Of a stretch of DNA of 64,000 nt, positions 36,786 through 48,063 are shown in pieces; position 1 is the stretch's first letter; every line of letters begins with the position of its first letter. This DNA comes from Apostichopus japonicus (taxonomy: Eukaryota; Echinodermata; Holothuroidea; Aspidochirotida; Stichopodidae): assembly GCF_037975245.1 (NCBI RefSeq), contig NC_092579.1, positions 28,280,166 through 28,344,165 of the forward strand. Reading direction: 5' to 3'. The position numbers and the translations under genes are program-made. The notes under the pieces are model-generated. The model was not told the DNA's origin, did no database searches, and worked only from the letters and a program-made list of their open reading frames with translations.

Positions 36786-39700
36786 GTAAGTCTAAATTTA
36801 TGTTAGGGAAACATATAAATTTGACGAACCAATGCGTTTCTGTCGTAACAGTGCTGATACTATTCATTGAAAGTATCTCTACAACTATTGCCTAATTACA
36901 GGGCTCAGTTTTGCGAAATGCATTCACTTATGCGATAGTATGGCGCTGTGCCTGTTAATGTTATGACTCATTCCCGGAAATTAAACGATTTTACAATAGC
37001 AACTGCAAGCTAACGCAACTTGAAGTGTGCCCAGGTTGTCCCTCAGTTTTCCTCACGAAAGTGGTGTGAATCAATGAGGTACATTTGTGCAGCTGAACAA
37101 ACTAACTTAGGTAGTAATAACAATGGCAGTATTCAGTTACAAACCAACATTTTTTTATGTTAGCTTCCTACTCCCTAGTACGTCAATTTAAATTTAAAGG
37201 CCGTGGAAATAATAGTAAGAGACTTTTGTCCAAACATTTTTCAAATGGCATGATGGATTGTTTTGTCATCATTATTTTACTTCTAGTAAGTACGGCTAGT
37301 GATCCTTTGTCAAGTTATGTCAGATTAAAAATGGCTATTGGGCAAATGCTATCCCTGATGCTGATCAATATTGGTGACAGAAGCTGGGACTGATTTGAGG
37401 TCATGCATTCCCCTCTTTTTAAGTAGACACAGGTCCCATTATAGGTATCAAACAGGCTATGCTACTACAGTAATATTGAAGATACAGTATGTCTAAGGAA
37501 ATTGCCCACAATTCCAGACAGATAGACAACAAGAGGACATTAAAGTATAATTTGGGTATATTTTACTTTCTTTTACTTTAGGATGCAGATAGGTAACCTA
37601 ACAAATAGAATGTTATAGGATAATGATGATTAGCACACTTCAAGTGGGGTCTTTGCAGTTGCTATGCTAAAATCATTACATAAATTCCCAAAGCAATGTT
37701 TTCAAATACATGTGCTACAAATATGATTCTTTTTTTGTTCACTCATAAAGGAATCTACCAAGGAGTTTGTTGCAATGGCAAGAATATTTAGAACAAAATA
37801 ATTCAGAATGTGCTGCCCTTGCAACAGAACTTCATAAATTGCTATTGCCCTGGCCATCAGAAAAAACTCACCTTCCTGATGTTGATCGCACCAAAGGAGA
37901 TGTAGAAGTTAATGTTTCATCCTTGGTCTCAGTGGAAGAGGAGAGGATGCTGCAAGAATTAAAGAAGGGATTAGAGAAAGCAAACAAGGCTAGAGATAGA
38001 GCTGTTAAGGTGAGATTGCAAACCAGTTGTGATTTCAAAGCTCAAATGAGTATTTCAGTCAGCGTACACTAAATTCATTTAGCTGCCAAGTATGCCAGAG
38101 AGAAGAGAGAGAAAACCAAAGCAAGAAAGGAAACCAAAACAATAGGCACTCATGAAATAAATTTTGAGAATTTTTGTCATTGCTGACTATGAAAATAATT
38201 ATCCCTCGTAGAATAATTAAATGTAACATTATTCAGTATCTGGAAATAATATAGATATTTTAGGAAAGTAGTTTTAGATACATCTTAGCAATTAGTAGCA
38301 TCTTTAGCAACTTGGAAACAATACTGATGACTTTAAATGCCTTGAACTATGCCAGAAAGGAAGTTTAAAAGAAGAAGTGCCAATGGTACTTAAATTTACA
38401 GAATGTAAGTGAAAACAAATGAATGATAAAAAAAATCATTTCCAATTTGAAATATTTCTTCCATCATAGAGTCAATGAATTGATTAAATGTCTAAGAATA
38501 ATTTGGAGGTTCACAGGTATTTGTGAAAAGTATTTTTAGTTAAATTTTATGGTGCTCTCACATTGAAGAATAAGTAATATGTCTGAAAACTTGTCTTTCT
38601 TTTCGATCGTGTTTCCTTAAAGAATCTTCTACCCGAAGTTGAAGCTGGACTCATTTCATCAGACACAGAATATCAAGTCAACACTAAAGAAGATGCGCAG
38701 GCCAAGGAGTGTAGGGACAGACTGGATGATGTTGCCATAGTGAGCGACTCAGTTCTGAAAGACCTCATTCAGAGACACTCCAAAGCCTCTGATCCAAAGC
38801 AAATTAATAATCCTGGAAAACGCCTCACTATGAATAACAGAAAGAAACCGCCAGCAAAGTTGGAGCCTATCAATATGAAAAGGACACCAAAGGTTGAGGA
38901 TAAGGCCACTGGAAAGAGCAAACCAAAGGCAGTCGTAAGACTACCAAAGCCTGTCTCTGCTCAGAAGAGATACATGTACAAAACATCCTCGTCCGACATC
39001 GGGAAGGGGATCAGAGGAAGAGAGAGCAACAAGGGATTAGATAAACGTAGGTCAACTTCATCTGGAAGTGAAAGATCAAGAGAAGGAGGAGGAGGAAGAC
39101 TTGGAAGTGTGCCACCTCGTAGCGACAGATTGTTATCTGGAGGGAAAGTGAGAAATGAATTAGATGATAAGAACGGTGTGTTTGTCAGAGACAGAAATGT
39201 CAAAGGTCAACATGCAATTGAAAATGAGAAAGTAACTGTTGAAGGAATCAATACAAATATTTCTAAGGCAAGCATAGACGAAAGAGAAAGAAGTGAGTCG
39301 TTGGCCAGGCATACCAGTGGTGGTGATGTGGAAACAAGGTCAAACCATGAATCTGGTGACTGTGAGGTTGTAAACATGAAATCTTTACACCAGAGAAGAA
39401 GTAATCCAGAAACAGTAAAAGTTGAAGAAACTGCTTTTGAACTATTGAAGGATGGGTGAGCAATCTCTCATGTTATTTCCATCAAATATTCGTATTAGTT
39501 TAGGAACTGATTTTTTTTTTTTAAATTACTTATATATGACCAATATAAGAGAGATACAAAGTTATTAATCATATCAATACAAAAATTGATACAGGGCACA
39601 GCATGATTGACAGATACCAAGCGAGAGCTGAGTTAGCAATCCCCAACTTAAAGGCTCTATTCTCTCTTCCACAAATGTAATGGTAACATACAAATATCAT

Positions 39701-42700
39701 GGGACAAATTACACAGTTCTCAGCCTCTTTACAGTATTTGTTCTGTCGATAAATATAAACCAGTATATATTAACTCTAACTTCCTCTACCAGGATTCATA
39801 GTTATTACCTTTGACCATCAGGACTACTTTTAATTTTCTTTCTCCTCAGAAAATCTTTAGAAATACCCACTTCATTGAAGAAACTTCTTTCCAGCAACTC
39901 AAAGTGGAGATCAAAAATCAAACAGAGTTCAAAGTTTAAGTCACCTAAAACAGATGGATTCTTGGAGAAGCTTAACAACTCATCCACAGATGTAAGATAT
40001 CTTATTCTCTTCTGTTGTCTTAGGCTAAGGTCCCCAAATTTTGCATTGCTCATGGGCCAGTCTAAAGGCTTCATTTGGATGTTTGGTTGGGTGGCAAGGG
40101 ATGACAGTTACAAGATGCAAGCTAATAGGATATTGCAGATGAATTAATCACTTTGAAAGAGTGATTATTGCCTAAATGTTATACTGTGTGTGGGGGGGGG
40201 GGGGGGTGGGGGGCAAGCCTGATGGAGCTGTGCGAAACTGCAGAAAGGTTAACAAATTTAGACCTGCATATCATCAAGCATATTACCAAGGAAAAAACTT
40301 TCCTCCAAATTAGGGTACAAAAGTATTCAAGTATAATCTGTTGTTGTTGTGTTAAGCATTATTACTTGTTTACTATATTCATTCTGAAAGTGTATAAGGT
40401 TGTTGACAACAAAGATTGTATTTGATTTTAGTGGACCGAAGAGGTGCAATGTTGGAACCATTTTGGGCATTTCAACCATTTGTTTCAGATATCTATTCTG
40501 ATTATTAATTTGTCATGATGCTATTTTCAGCTTTGCTATGGAAATTATTACTCTCTGTTCGAGGTCATTTCTAACATTACCCATCAAAATATTTTATATG
40601 CTGTCATTTTTGTCATTGGTTTTGTATTTACCAGCAAAGACAAACTCTAATTGCATCTGAGATGTGTAGGGAATACAAGCATCTCTTGGAATCAACTGCA
40701 GCAATTTCTAACAAAGTAGAGCCAAACCAAGGTGAGACTGAGACTTGCCCAGCCGTTCAAGCAACATGGGATTTAGTTTACTCCTTCAGTCTTGTCTTGG
40801 TTCCTAGGTATAACTCTCCCATTGTGAACATTATCATTTTATACTGATTGGTAATCTCATGCTCTCCCAACCCTCTGTAAGTATAACTAGTGTAATTATA
40901 GTTATTGACATACATACTTAGATACATGATGTGCTGGGACTTTAGGAGTCAAACTGCCGAGTATTAGTGATAGAAATTTTGTATTTTAAGCAAACCTAGG
41001 ACACCCTATTCCATTCTTTTCACCAAAATAAGGTCATCTAGTGATGAATGGTTCATTTCAAGCATAGTAATGTTGTCAGTAGGTAGACTTAGCGTAAATA
41101 TAACAGCTTGAGAGTAAACATATTTTGTTCTTACAAGTTTAAGTCTGGCTTGGACCAGTCTCTGTATACTAAATTTCCAAAATGTATGAGTACAATTAGA
41201 GAGTACAGGAAACTACTAGAGTGCAAGTAAGAGTTGCAGAGACATTTATCATTTTACTATGTATATTTCCTTCTCTCTGACAGGTAAAGCTATATCATCT
41301 GAAGAGCTAACATTGATGGAAGAGAATCTCAAGCTGATAGAATCCAGAAGAAAGCAACTTGAAAACCAGAGAGAGATGTTAATGAGAACAGGTGAAGCTG
41401 GTGAGTGGTTAGAATTTCAGAAACTTTTCCAAATGATAGAGCAAATGATAGATAATGATAGAGCAAAGGATACAGCAGTTAATTTTGGTAAAAATTTTGA
41501 CACTTTTTACTTTCATTGCTTAACAAGTGGTTTGAAGATGCACTTTGAATACTATTGGAAGGTTTGTTTTGGGTTTTCTTTTCTGCTTGAACGTCCTATT
41601 TATATCTTGAATTTGATACAATGGTTGCTGTTTTGAAAGAAAAAAAAAATTATCCTTTGTTATTAGTTAATTTTGTCTTTCTCAAAGGACCAAGACCTGT
41701 GAAACCTCCCACTTCAATGCCATCTGGTGTCTTAAGATACGAAACTCTGAAGCAGTTACAGACTTATGTAGACCTTCAGCTAAGAGTTCGAATCATAGAA
41801 AACCAACTTCAAGTAGAACAGGTAGGTTTGTCCTTGGTTTATTAGGAGGGTAAAGGAGGAAGTGTTTGATGTGTATTTTGTAAAAGCAATTCTTTTTAAG
41901 AGTACATAACATAACATTGGTTGTCTCCAGTTATCATTCTTTTTAAAATATTTTCAAGTAAAATTGCCAAGTCATGGCACTTTTTGTTATGAAAGCTTTG
42001 TACAAATGCAGGGTGTGGTCTGTATATCAAGGAACACAGGAAAATTTCGTAGTTGGTGTAGTAGGATTTTAATGTACAGTACAAGTTAATGAGCAGTAAG
42101 AACTATACTATGAGCCAAAGGCATCTTCCAGATGGGGTAAGGGTGTGGGTACAAACGTAATGTAATAACATTTTGTTGTTCCGAATGATTTGTATGAAAC
42201 AAACCCTTACAATAGGTAAGGATAATATCTCCTGACAGTTCAATCTTTTGCCCAACCCATCAGCTCCTGCCCCTCCTTCCTCCCCTCCCCTCCCCCACCC
42301 ACCTACTACATTCCCAACCACATTACAATAAGTGGTCATCCCAGTTGCAATTTTGTTCTTGCATGGTTCAATTATGAGTTTCAATGAAATTTTATCTCTT
42401 GATGAAAAAAACCTTCAATAATGGAAGCATTTTTTTTTTCATGAAATTTGAATCGCCTAGGTGATTCGCTTCAATCTACTTCCTTTTTAAATATCTTCCC
42501 CAAACTTTTTGTGTATTTTAAAGACAGAGAGGAGAAGCATGATTAACCCTTATACTTGCATTTTGTCCTCTTCCTTTGAAGACTCTGGCAGCTCATCTTC
42601 TGCCTCGTTTGAACTCTCTGGATCCTCGGGACAGACAAACGGCAAGGATTTACCGACAGGTAGAAGGTTTGCTCTGTCACGGGGGCGAGCTGTTCCCGTC

Positions 42701-42809
42701 TCTCGTGAAGTTCAGTGACAGCGATGAGGACGAAGACATCGCAACAGATGAAGATGAGGAATTAGTAGATGCTTGCTCTAGGAGACTGCCCGACTCGGGT
42801 GTTACCTGA
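36745..42809 (+). CDS. TEDC2: Tubulin epsilon and delta complex protein 2 (whole gene, 8 coding exons)
   Basis: TEDC2 works with TEDC1 and epsilon- and delta-tubulin at centrioles, where the complex is needed for stable triplet microtubules. Eight exons join in frame to 1938 nt (645 residues; human about 433). The best family matches are the C-terminal stretch YETLKQLQTYVDLQLRVRII (human YSSTQELQTLAALKLRV), the preceding MCREYKHLLES segment, and the end piece YRQVEGLLCHGGELFP (human CRAVHSLLCEGG). The middle is long, basic, Ser-rich and probably disordered. The final residues are acidic. Introns over 300 bp (36786-37750, 38010-38622, 39456-39849, 39992-40634, 40732-41283, 41822-42581) show nothing beyond AT-rich sequence and a 15-base G run at 40192-40206. 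The family call rests on recalled human sequence, not a search. Confidence 0.82.
37751..38009 (+). CDS. TEDC2: TEDC2 exon 2 (N-terminal helical region)
   Basis: Encodes LPRSLLQWQEYLEQNN, then a Leu-rich helix LATELHKLLLPWPS and EERMLQELKKGLEKANKARDRA. The last resembles the human stretch LKELEFLTQALEKAVRVRR. It runs from acceptor TAAAG to donor AAG/GTGAG in phase 0. Coding begins upstream of the first ATG-like codon here, through exon 1. Confidence 0.8.
38623..39455 (+). CDS. TEDC2: TEDC2 exon 3 (long Ser/Arg/Lys-rich region)
   Basis: 277 codons plus two bases, opening NLLPEVEAGLISSDTEYQ. A helical SDSVLKDLIQRHSK follows, then a basic, low-complexity sequence rich in Ser, Arg, Lys and Gly. 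This exon accounts for most of the extra length compared with human TEDC2. The donor is GG/GTGAGC. No known domain was recognised. Confidence 0.82.
39850..39991 (+). CDS. TEDC2: TEDC2 exon 4
   Basis: Encodes KSLEIPTSLKKLLSSNSKW, then a Lys/Ser stretch and TDGFLEKLNNSSTD. The pattern of a hydrophobic helix, then S..W, then FL.. resembles human LPAAFRKAASQNSSLWAQL. The acceptor is CTCCTCAG and the donor GAT/GTAAG, phase 0 out. Confidence 0.82.
40635..40731 (+). CDS. TEDC2: TEDC2 exon 5
   Basis: Encodes QRQTLIASEMCREYKHLLES, the segment matching human MQEYRCLLTLE. Acceptor TTTACCAG; donor CAAG/GTGAG leaving one base. Confidence 0.85.
41284..41487 (+). CDS. TEDC2: TEDC2 exon 6 (coiled-coil-like)
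   Basis: Encodes KAISSEELTLMEENLKLIE, RRKQLENQREML, EWLEFQKLFQMIEQM, a strongly helical Glu/Lys/Leu-rich stretch. The acceptor is CTGACAG and the donor TTTG/GTAAAA. Confidence 0.83.
41688..41821 (+). CDS. TEDC2: TEDC2 exon 7 (most conserved region)
   Basis: Encodes PRPVKPPTSMPSGVLRYETL, then KQLQTYVDLQLRVRIIENQL and QVEQ. This gives the clearest match to human TEDC2 (TQELQTLAALKLRVAVLDQQ). It ends CAG/GTAGG in phase 0. Confidence 0.88.
42582..42809 (+). CDS. TEDC2: TEDC2 exon 8 (C-terminus)
   Basis: Encodes TLAAHLLPRLNSLDPRDRQT, then ARIYRQVEGLLCHGGELFPS and an acidic tail with SDSDEDEDIATDEDEE. It ends with a stop at 42807-42809. The acceptor is TTCCTTTGAAG. The Leu-rich helices match human ELLPLVSA and CRAVHSLLCEGG. 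Confidence 0.87.
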   Translation, partial: TLAAHLLPRLNSLDPRDRQTARIYRQVEGLLCHGGELFPSLVKFSDSDEDEDIATDEDEELVDACSRRLPDSGVT

Positions 42810-43583
42810 CACTTCCCGTTTCATGTTTCAATTGTTGTAGAGTTAGGTTATGGCAGAGAAGAACATGCAACCAAGCATGATTTATTAGTGGTTAGTTATA
42901 TGAAAATCAGCTCTCGCAAAATTAGCTAAGAGAACAATAATGATTCAGTTTGGAAGATATCTCTATACTGCGTATACTAGACACAAAGACTTGAGAAAGT
43001 CAAAATGTGACATCACAGAGCTATTAGTGTTGCCTTACTTTCAAAGTTCCATTCTTCGTTAAGTATTTTAATTATATAGTTGCTCTCAATTGTTTTATAT
43101 TCATTTTGATTTTGATAGAGATAGTTTGCTGTTGTGCTATTGGTATTACATCATAAAGGCTTTGCCTTTTCCTTGATACATAACTTTTTGTGGTAACACT
43201 ATTTACCAGAGATAAATTAAACAGCACGAGCACAAGTACAAGCAAAATTCCCCCTTGGTAGGGAGTAACCACTACAAGCCTGGTCACATACTTGAGGCAC
43301 AACAACATTAAGAAAGGACAAGATCATGGGTAATCTATGAAGGTAACTTTTAAACTTTGGTATCTACCAACCAAAACTCCAAACTTGATTATGTGGAAGC
43401 ACATGTTGAAACTATTATGTATGTATTGTATTTTAAATCCTCCTGCAAACAGGAACTTGCGAAGAAGCCATCATTGGCTTATCAAAGCCGCAAGCTGACC
43501 GAAGTCAGTCTCTTAGATTCATATTTAACGTCCATGATTATGAATTGTCAACAACTCTGTAACTGGGCGACATACATTAATCT

Positions 43584-43651
43584 TGGAGTGACTTCAACTC
43601 GGGACCTTATGATTGAAAGGCACTGGCGTTAACCACTGAGCTAACACTCCA
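43584..43651 (-). other. tRNA-like relic (tRNA pseudogene or SINE head)
   Basis: On the minus strand the 68-nt segment starts TGGAGTG and ends CACTCCA, a perfect 7-bp acceptor-type stem. It contains TTAGCTCAGTGGTTAA, a textbook internal A box. The B-box region GAGTTGAAGTC is degenerate, the D stem does not close well and the anticodon loop is irregular. It is probably not a working tRNA gene. Confidence 0.55.
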
Positions 43652-46600
43652 CAATTATTTTTATCATATCAAAACTAAACTTCTGCCGAAAGAAGTTATT
43701 TACCAATATCAATTATTTTGGAGTTCTGATGGTTAACAGCGACTCCATAAACTTCCATCCATGTGCAACTGAACAGATGCAATAACTGTTCCATTGGTTC
43801 TCCCAGCCACTACCCTCTTTTCTAAAGAACTTCTTCTCTCCACAAAATTTTGACCAATTTGCAGTCACACCGCCAACAATCTTTCAAATATTTTAAACGG
43901 AATATGAAGGGATTTTTCAGGTTTAAAACTGCCTTCTGCAAGAGTTCCCCTGCTCAAGTTACCAATATTTATCATTATTTATGTCTTTCTATGACATTAC
44001 CAAAAACATGAGAAGGATACTTGTCTAAAAAACTTGGAAACTATAGTCTTGTATGACAGTTACCATCAGTGCAATGTAAATGAATTTGTTGCCTTAGGTG
44101 AAATATTCATAATTTATAATCATAATGTTAAAATTTTTGTATAACTGTACATAAAAATTATTTTCAACAAAACCAGAACAATAAAATTAGAGAAAGTGTA
44201 AAAGAAATGAATATTGAAGCTATTCTATTTTTTATTTGTTCTTGTATCAAAACAACGAAAAACAAACAAATGAAACATTTTGTAGAGTTAAGGCAGTTGT
44301 TAGTTGTAAGCCACATTAAATCATTCATTTACACATGTATTTAAGTCAATTCAGAATATTCCATATAACATTAACTCCATAAATCCAAATATGGTTTGCC
44401 AATACCATCCACCAATGCCATGTCAACAATTCACACATATATGTAATATTTTAAATAGTAAATCATGATTACTGCTTCTCTTAAGAACTATTTCAAATTC
44501 TAAAACTGGAAATAGCTTGCAAGATGTCAGAAAGCTATGCATATGGTCACATGGATGTCACACTGCTAGCATTTACAGACAAGGGTTTTTCTACTCTGTG
44601 ATCACATTCTTTTGTGCTGTAAAACTTGGATTTTTTAATTTTATGGCTAATCACAGGGAGGTTTTATACATAAAATGAATCTATTGTGGGATTGTGGATA
44701 TAACTATGTTATATTTATAAGATAATATTGAGAATGCAAAAGAAAAGCTGGTATATATGAATATTATGTTCAGGATAAAGCTTTACAAGTCTTCCCTGAA
44801 TGGAATATGTAATATTTCAGAAGACTGAAACCTCTGATAACCAGAAGGTACCCCCTCTATGCAAGTGGTCCTTTAGAAGAAGTGTGAATACACCACTTGC
44901 CCCTCTCCCTCCCTCTACCCCCCAGAGGGACGATATGGCTTGATGTATGATCGCACATTCCCCTCTCACTCCTCCCATAAGGGGGGGGGGGGGGGGGTTA
45001 TGACTTGAAATATGATTTGTAGATAACATTTTCTTTCCTATCTGGAGAGTGAATAATCTTGCCAAAGTATAATACTTGAATACCATTTTTTTATGTAGGG
45101 TATTTGATTTCATTCGGAAATACTTTCATGAAAACACAGAACTTAACTTCAATATGTTTTTATCTGTTAGATATATCTAAAGTAGAAACAAAACTTATAG
45201 TAACATATTGATCTCACTATCAACGATAACTGGTTAACTATGGGAACTGCACAGATGATTGTTGTTTCTACAGCAGCCTATACATTGCAATTTACCTCTT
45301 CTTTTGACCAAATATATCCAATGCTTCTTATTAATTAGTAGCTGACCTTGGCAAGAATGCTACAGTTATTTGCGTAGGCTTACACACCTGTTCTTATATT
45401 GAAAAGACTGGGCCAGTAAATGCTTGTTAGTATAAAATTTCATCAATTTTAATTTCATCAATTTTTGGCAAAATCAAGAAGATGGGTTCATATTTGTCAA
45501 AATCTGGCTATGTGAAGGTGTCATTTGTTTTGTGTCTTACACATCAAAAATTGTCATTTTATTTTATTCTTAAACATATCTATAACTATACAGATTTGAT
45601 TGTGAGAATTTCACAAATCATTGTTGGCAAGAGGGAGGGAGGGGAGGGTGTAAGGGGAGGAGTATATAAGGTGTGATGACTATTACATTAATCATAATAC
45701 CTATCATTTCATAATAACATTTCTTAGAACCTTCCTTCGATCTTACTTCTTTTTTTCCTATCTTCCCTTCATTCCACCTTCTAACAACTAGCGCCCTCTA
45801 CTAAATGAGAAATATTACAACCCATTTTCATGCGACTGCTTAAATTGTTTTGTCAAAATGTACAAAGTATTAGTTGAATAGTAAAGAAAGTGAAGAATAC
45901 TAACAGAAGAGAGACAAAAACGAAAAGGAAGAAGAAAAAGAGAAACATGCACAAAACTTTCTCGTAAAACTGAATTAGATTTCCAACAAAAAAAGGGTTA
46001 ATTTTTGGTTGTTCTTCTTTAAGTCTACATTTTGCCTTAATAATGGCATTAACTAAAGGGAAAGAAATATGATGAGAAATACAATCATCAAGTTTAAGAG
46101 GACATACAAAACAAAACCAGGTCACCATGACAACCACAGACAAATACAGTAAACAGTATGAAAGCGCAACCTTTTTTTTTTTTTAAGGACTCATTACGTA
46201 TTCTTCTCCTTGAAGACATGAGTATGAAATAAAATTTGTAGAAAAAAAACTATGCAATTTTTTTGGTGAAAAAGCAAAACGAATTTTGATAATATTGCCA
46301 GTTTTTAAAATAAGCTTACCACTGTCCCATTGAGTAGCAAAATGTGGACTCAATAAACTGATATATGTTTTTATATGACTTTTGATGCTCTGTACGTTCA
46401 AAAACATCTGAAATATAAGCCTATGATTCTTTGACAACCTAAACACAGAGTCAGCACCATGAGATACCCACATAATGTGGGTTTAATACACATATTAACA
46501 ATTACATTGTAAAGTGCTTGGCTACAGTTCTTTGCCATAGGCCGACACGACCGTTTTTATATTCAATATTAATTAAGACTTAACACATGACTTGTTTTGT

Positions 46601-47260
46601 CCTTCCTCCTTCTTTACCCGAAATGAAATAATATTTTTTACCAAATAACCCAGTAACCTTTTCATATTATTGTAAATTTTCTAGAAAAGAAGAAACAAAG
46701 ACCTTTACTTCCAAAATTCTGATAACGATGTTTAATTTCTTTTGAGATATAAACTTTTCACCCTGATGTCATAATTTTCAACATTCAAAAATCTTTTTTA
46801 ACTAAATCAATGTTTAGACAATTTTTTTAATATATTTTATTTTGTTAATGAGAAGAAAAGAATGAGAAAATTGTTTCCATCTTCAATACTAAAAATTATG
46901 TGATGGTATAAATGCATCCTTACAAAAGCTCTTAACCTGAAATAAGTAATGACCATCTAAAATTAAATTAAATTTTTCCTTATAGTTTTCAAACTTTTTA
47001 AGTTTGTTACATATTATTTTTTACTTTTACTTCTATGAAAATTCAAATGAATAACTATATAATTACTTCACATGCATGTGGAAAACTGAAGCAAACTATG
47101 TTCGTTGTGAATTGGAATAAAATCAAGAGTACGGTGCGGTCTGGAATGAATTTCTTGCTCCTCAAACTCTTGAATCTGTTGATGAAGGAAACGACAAAAA
47201 CATATGACTATTTCTTCTAGAGTACGGTAGTGTCGAGAACATTCCGCAGTTACCATAGCA

Positions 47261-47292
47261 ATTGCTCGCTTCAAGCCAATGGAGCGAGCAAT
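47261..47292. repeat. Hairpin with 10-bp perfect stem
   Basis: ATTGCTCGCT and AGCGAGCAAT flank a 12-base loop containing AAGCCAATGG. A weaker copy with the same loop lies about 105 bp downstream (near 47369-47399). Confidence 0.8.
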
Positions 47293-47932
47293 TCATTGAG
47301 AGCAGTCACAGACTAAAATATATCACTCTGATGGACAAAAAGAGCAATTCCACTGTAACCGTGCCAACTGCTCATTTTAAGCCAATGGGATGAACAGTTT
47401 TAAGTGGGACTTAAAATTCAGATACGGTTGGTTTTGATAATCTTGTTCCTATTCCCTGATGATGAATTTTTACCTGGCTGTCAATGTTCTTCATTAAACA
47501 TCAAAATGCAAAATGTTTTGATGAGACTTTGTGGATAAATGATCCTGGATGTTACCAAGGTAAACAACAACAATTTTCAGCTCAATTGTTGTGGTATTAA
47601 TGATGCTTATAATCATTCACATAACACCAAAGTCTGAACAGCGGGTACATTTAAAACACTTAAGAACAGCGTGCACTCGTGCATAGGATATCAGAACCAA
47701 CCAACACCTCCCACATCAAATGAAATATAATGACCAGGGTCACCTTCGTCTGAAGCTTACAAATAAACAGTAGAACATTTATATATTGTTTAAGCACCAA
47801 ATGTCTAGATTAATTACATTTTAGTCTAACAAGTATGCTTTTAATGAAAATATGTGAGAAAACCTTTGTTGACATCCTTGCGTTCTACATGTTAGACGGC
47901 AGTTTAGACAAATCTCACCTCCAAGTTCTAGA

Positions 47933-48063
47933 CTAGTCATCTTCACGGAATTGTGTTTCTGATAGCATGTGCCATCGCTCGATGAGTTGGTCTGGATTCT
48001 CAATGGCATCTGTCCAGTGTTGTCGTCTATCACCTTTGGTATTTGAACCCAACTGAACACCAC
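47933..48063 (-). CDS. Rabphilin/DOC2 gene, last exon (C2B C-terminus and stop)
   Basis: Encodes [20 protein letters not shown], then [18 protein letters not shown] and REDD, with stop TAG at 47933-47935. HW...L.IERWH is the conserved bottom helix of rabphilin/DOC2 C2B. The acceptor is CTCCTCCCATAG. The same acceptor plus the first exon bases recur twice upstream in the intron. Confidence 0.94.

Larger units (their letters stand above)
42810..47932. other. Tail-to-tail spacer between TEDC2 and the rabphilin/DOC2 gene
   Basis: Both genes end toward this spacer, so it should hold two 3' UTRs. No coding exon is supported. Contents: a tRNA-like relic (43584-43651), possible TEDC2 poly(A) signals (ATTAAA 43216-43221, AATAAA 44180-44185), a 17-base G run (44981-44997) and two related hairpins (47261-47400). 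A minus-strand ATTAAA at 47840-47845 is a possible poly(A) signal for the rabphilin/DOC2 gene. Confidence 0.45.

Noticed and set aside
38740-39459. A separate gene starting inside TEDC2 exon 3
   Set aside because: The frame is open upstream to a good acceptor at 38623 and joins exon 2 in phase, so no internal start is needed.
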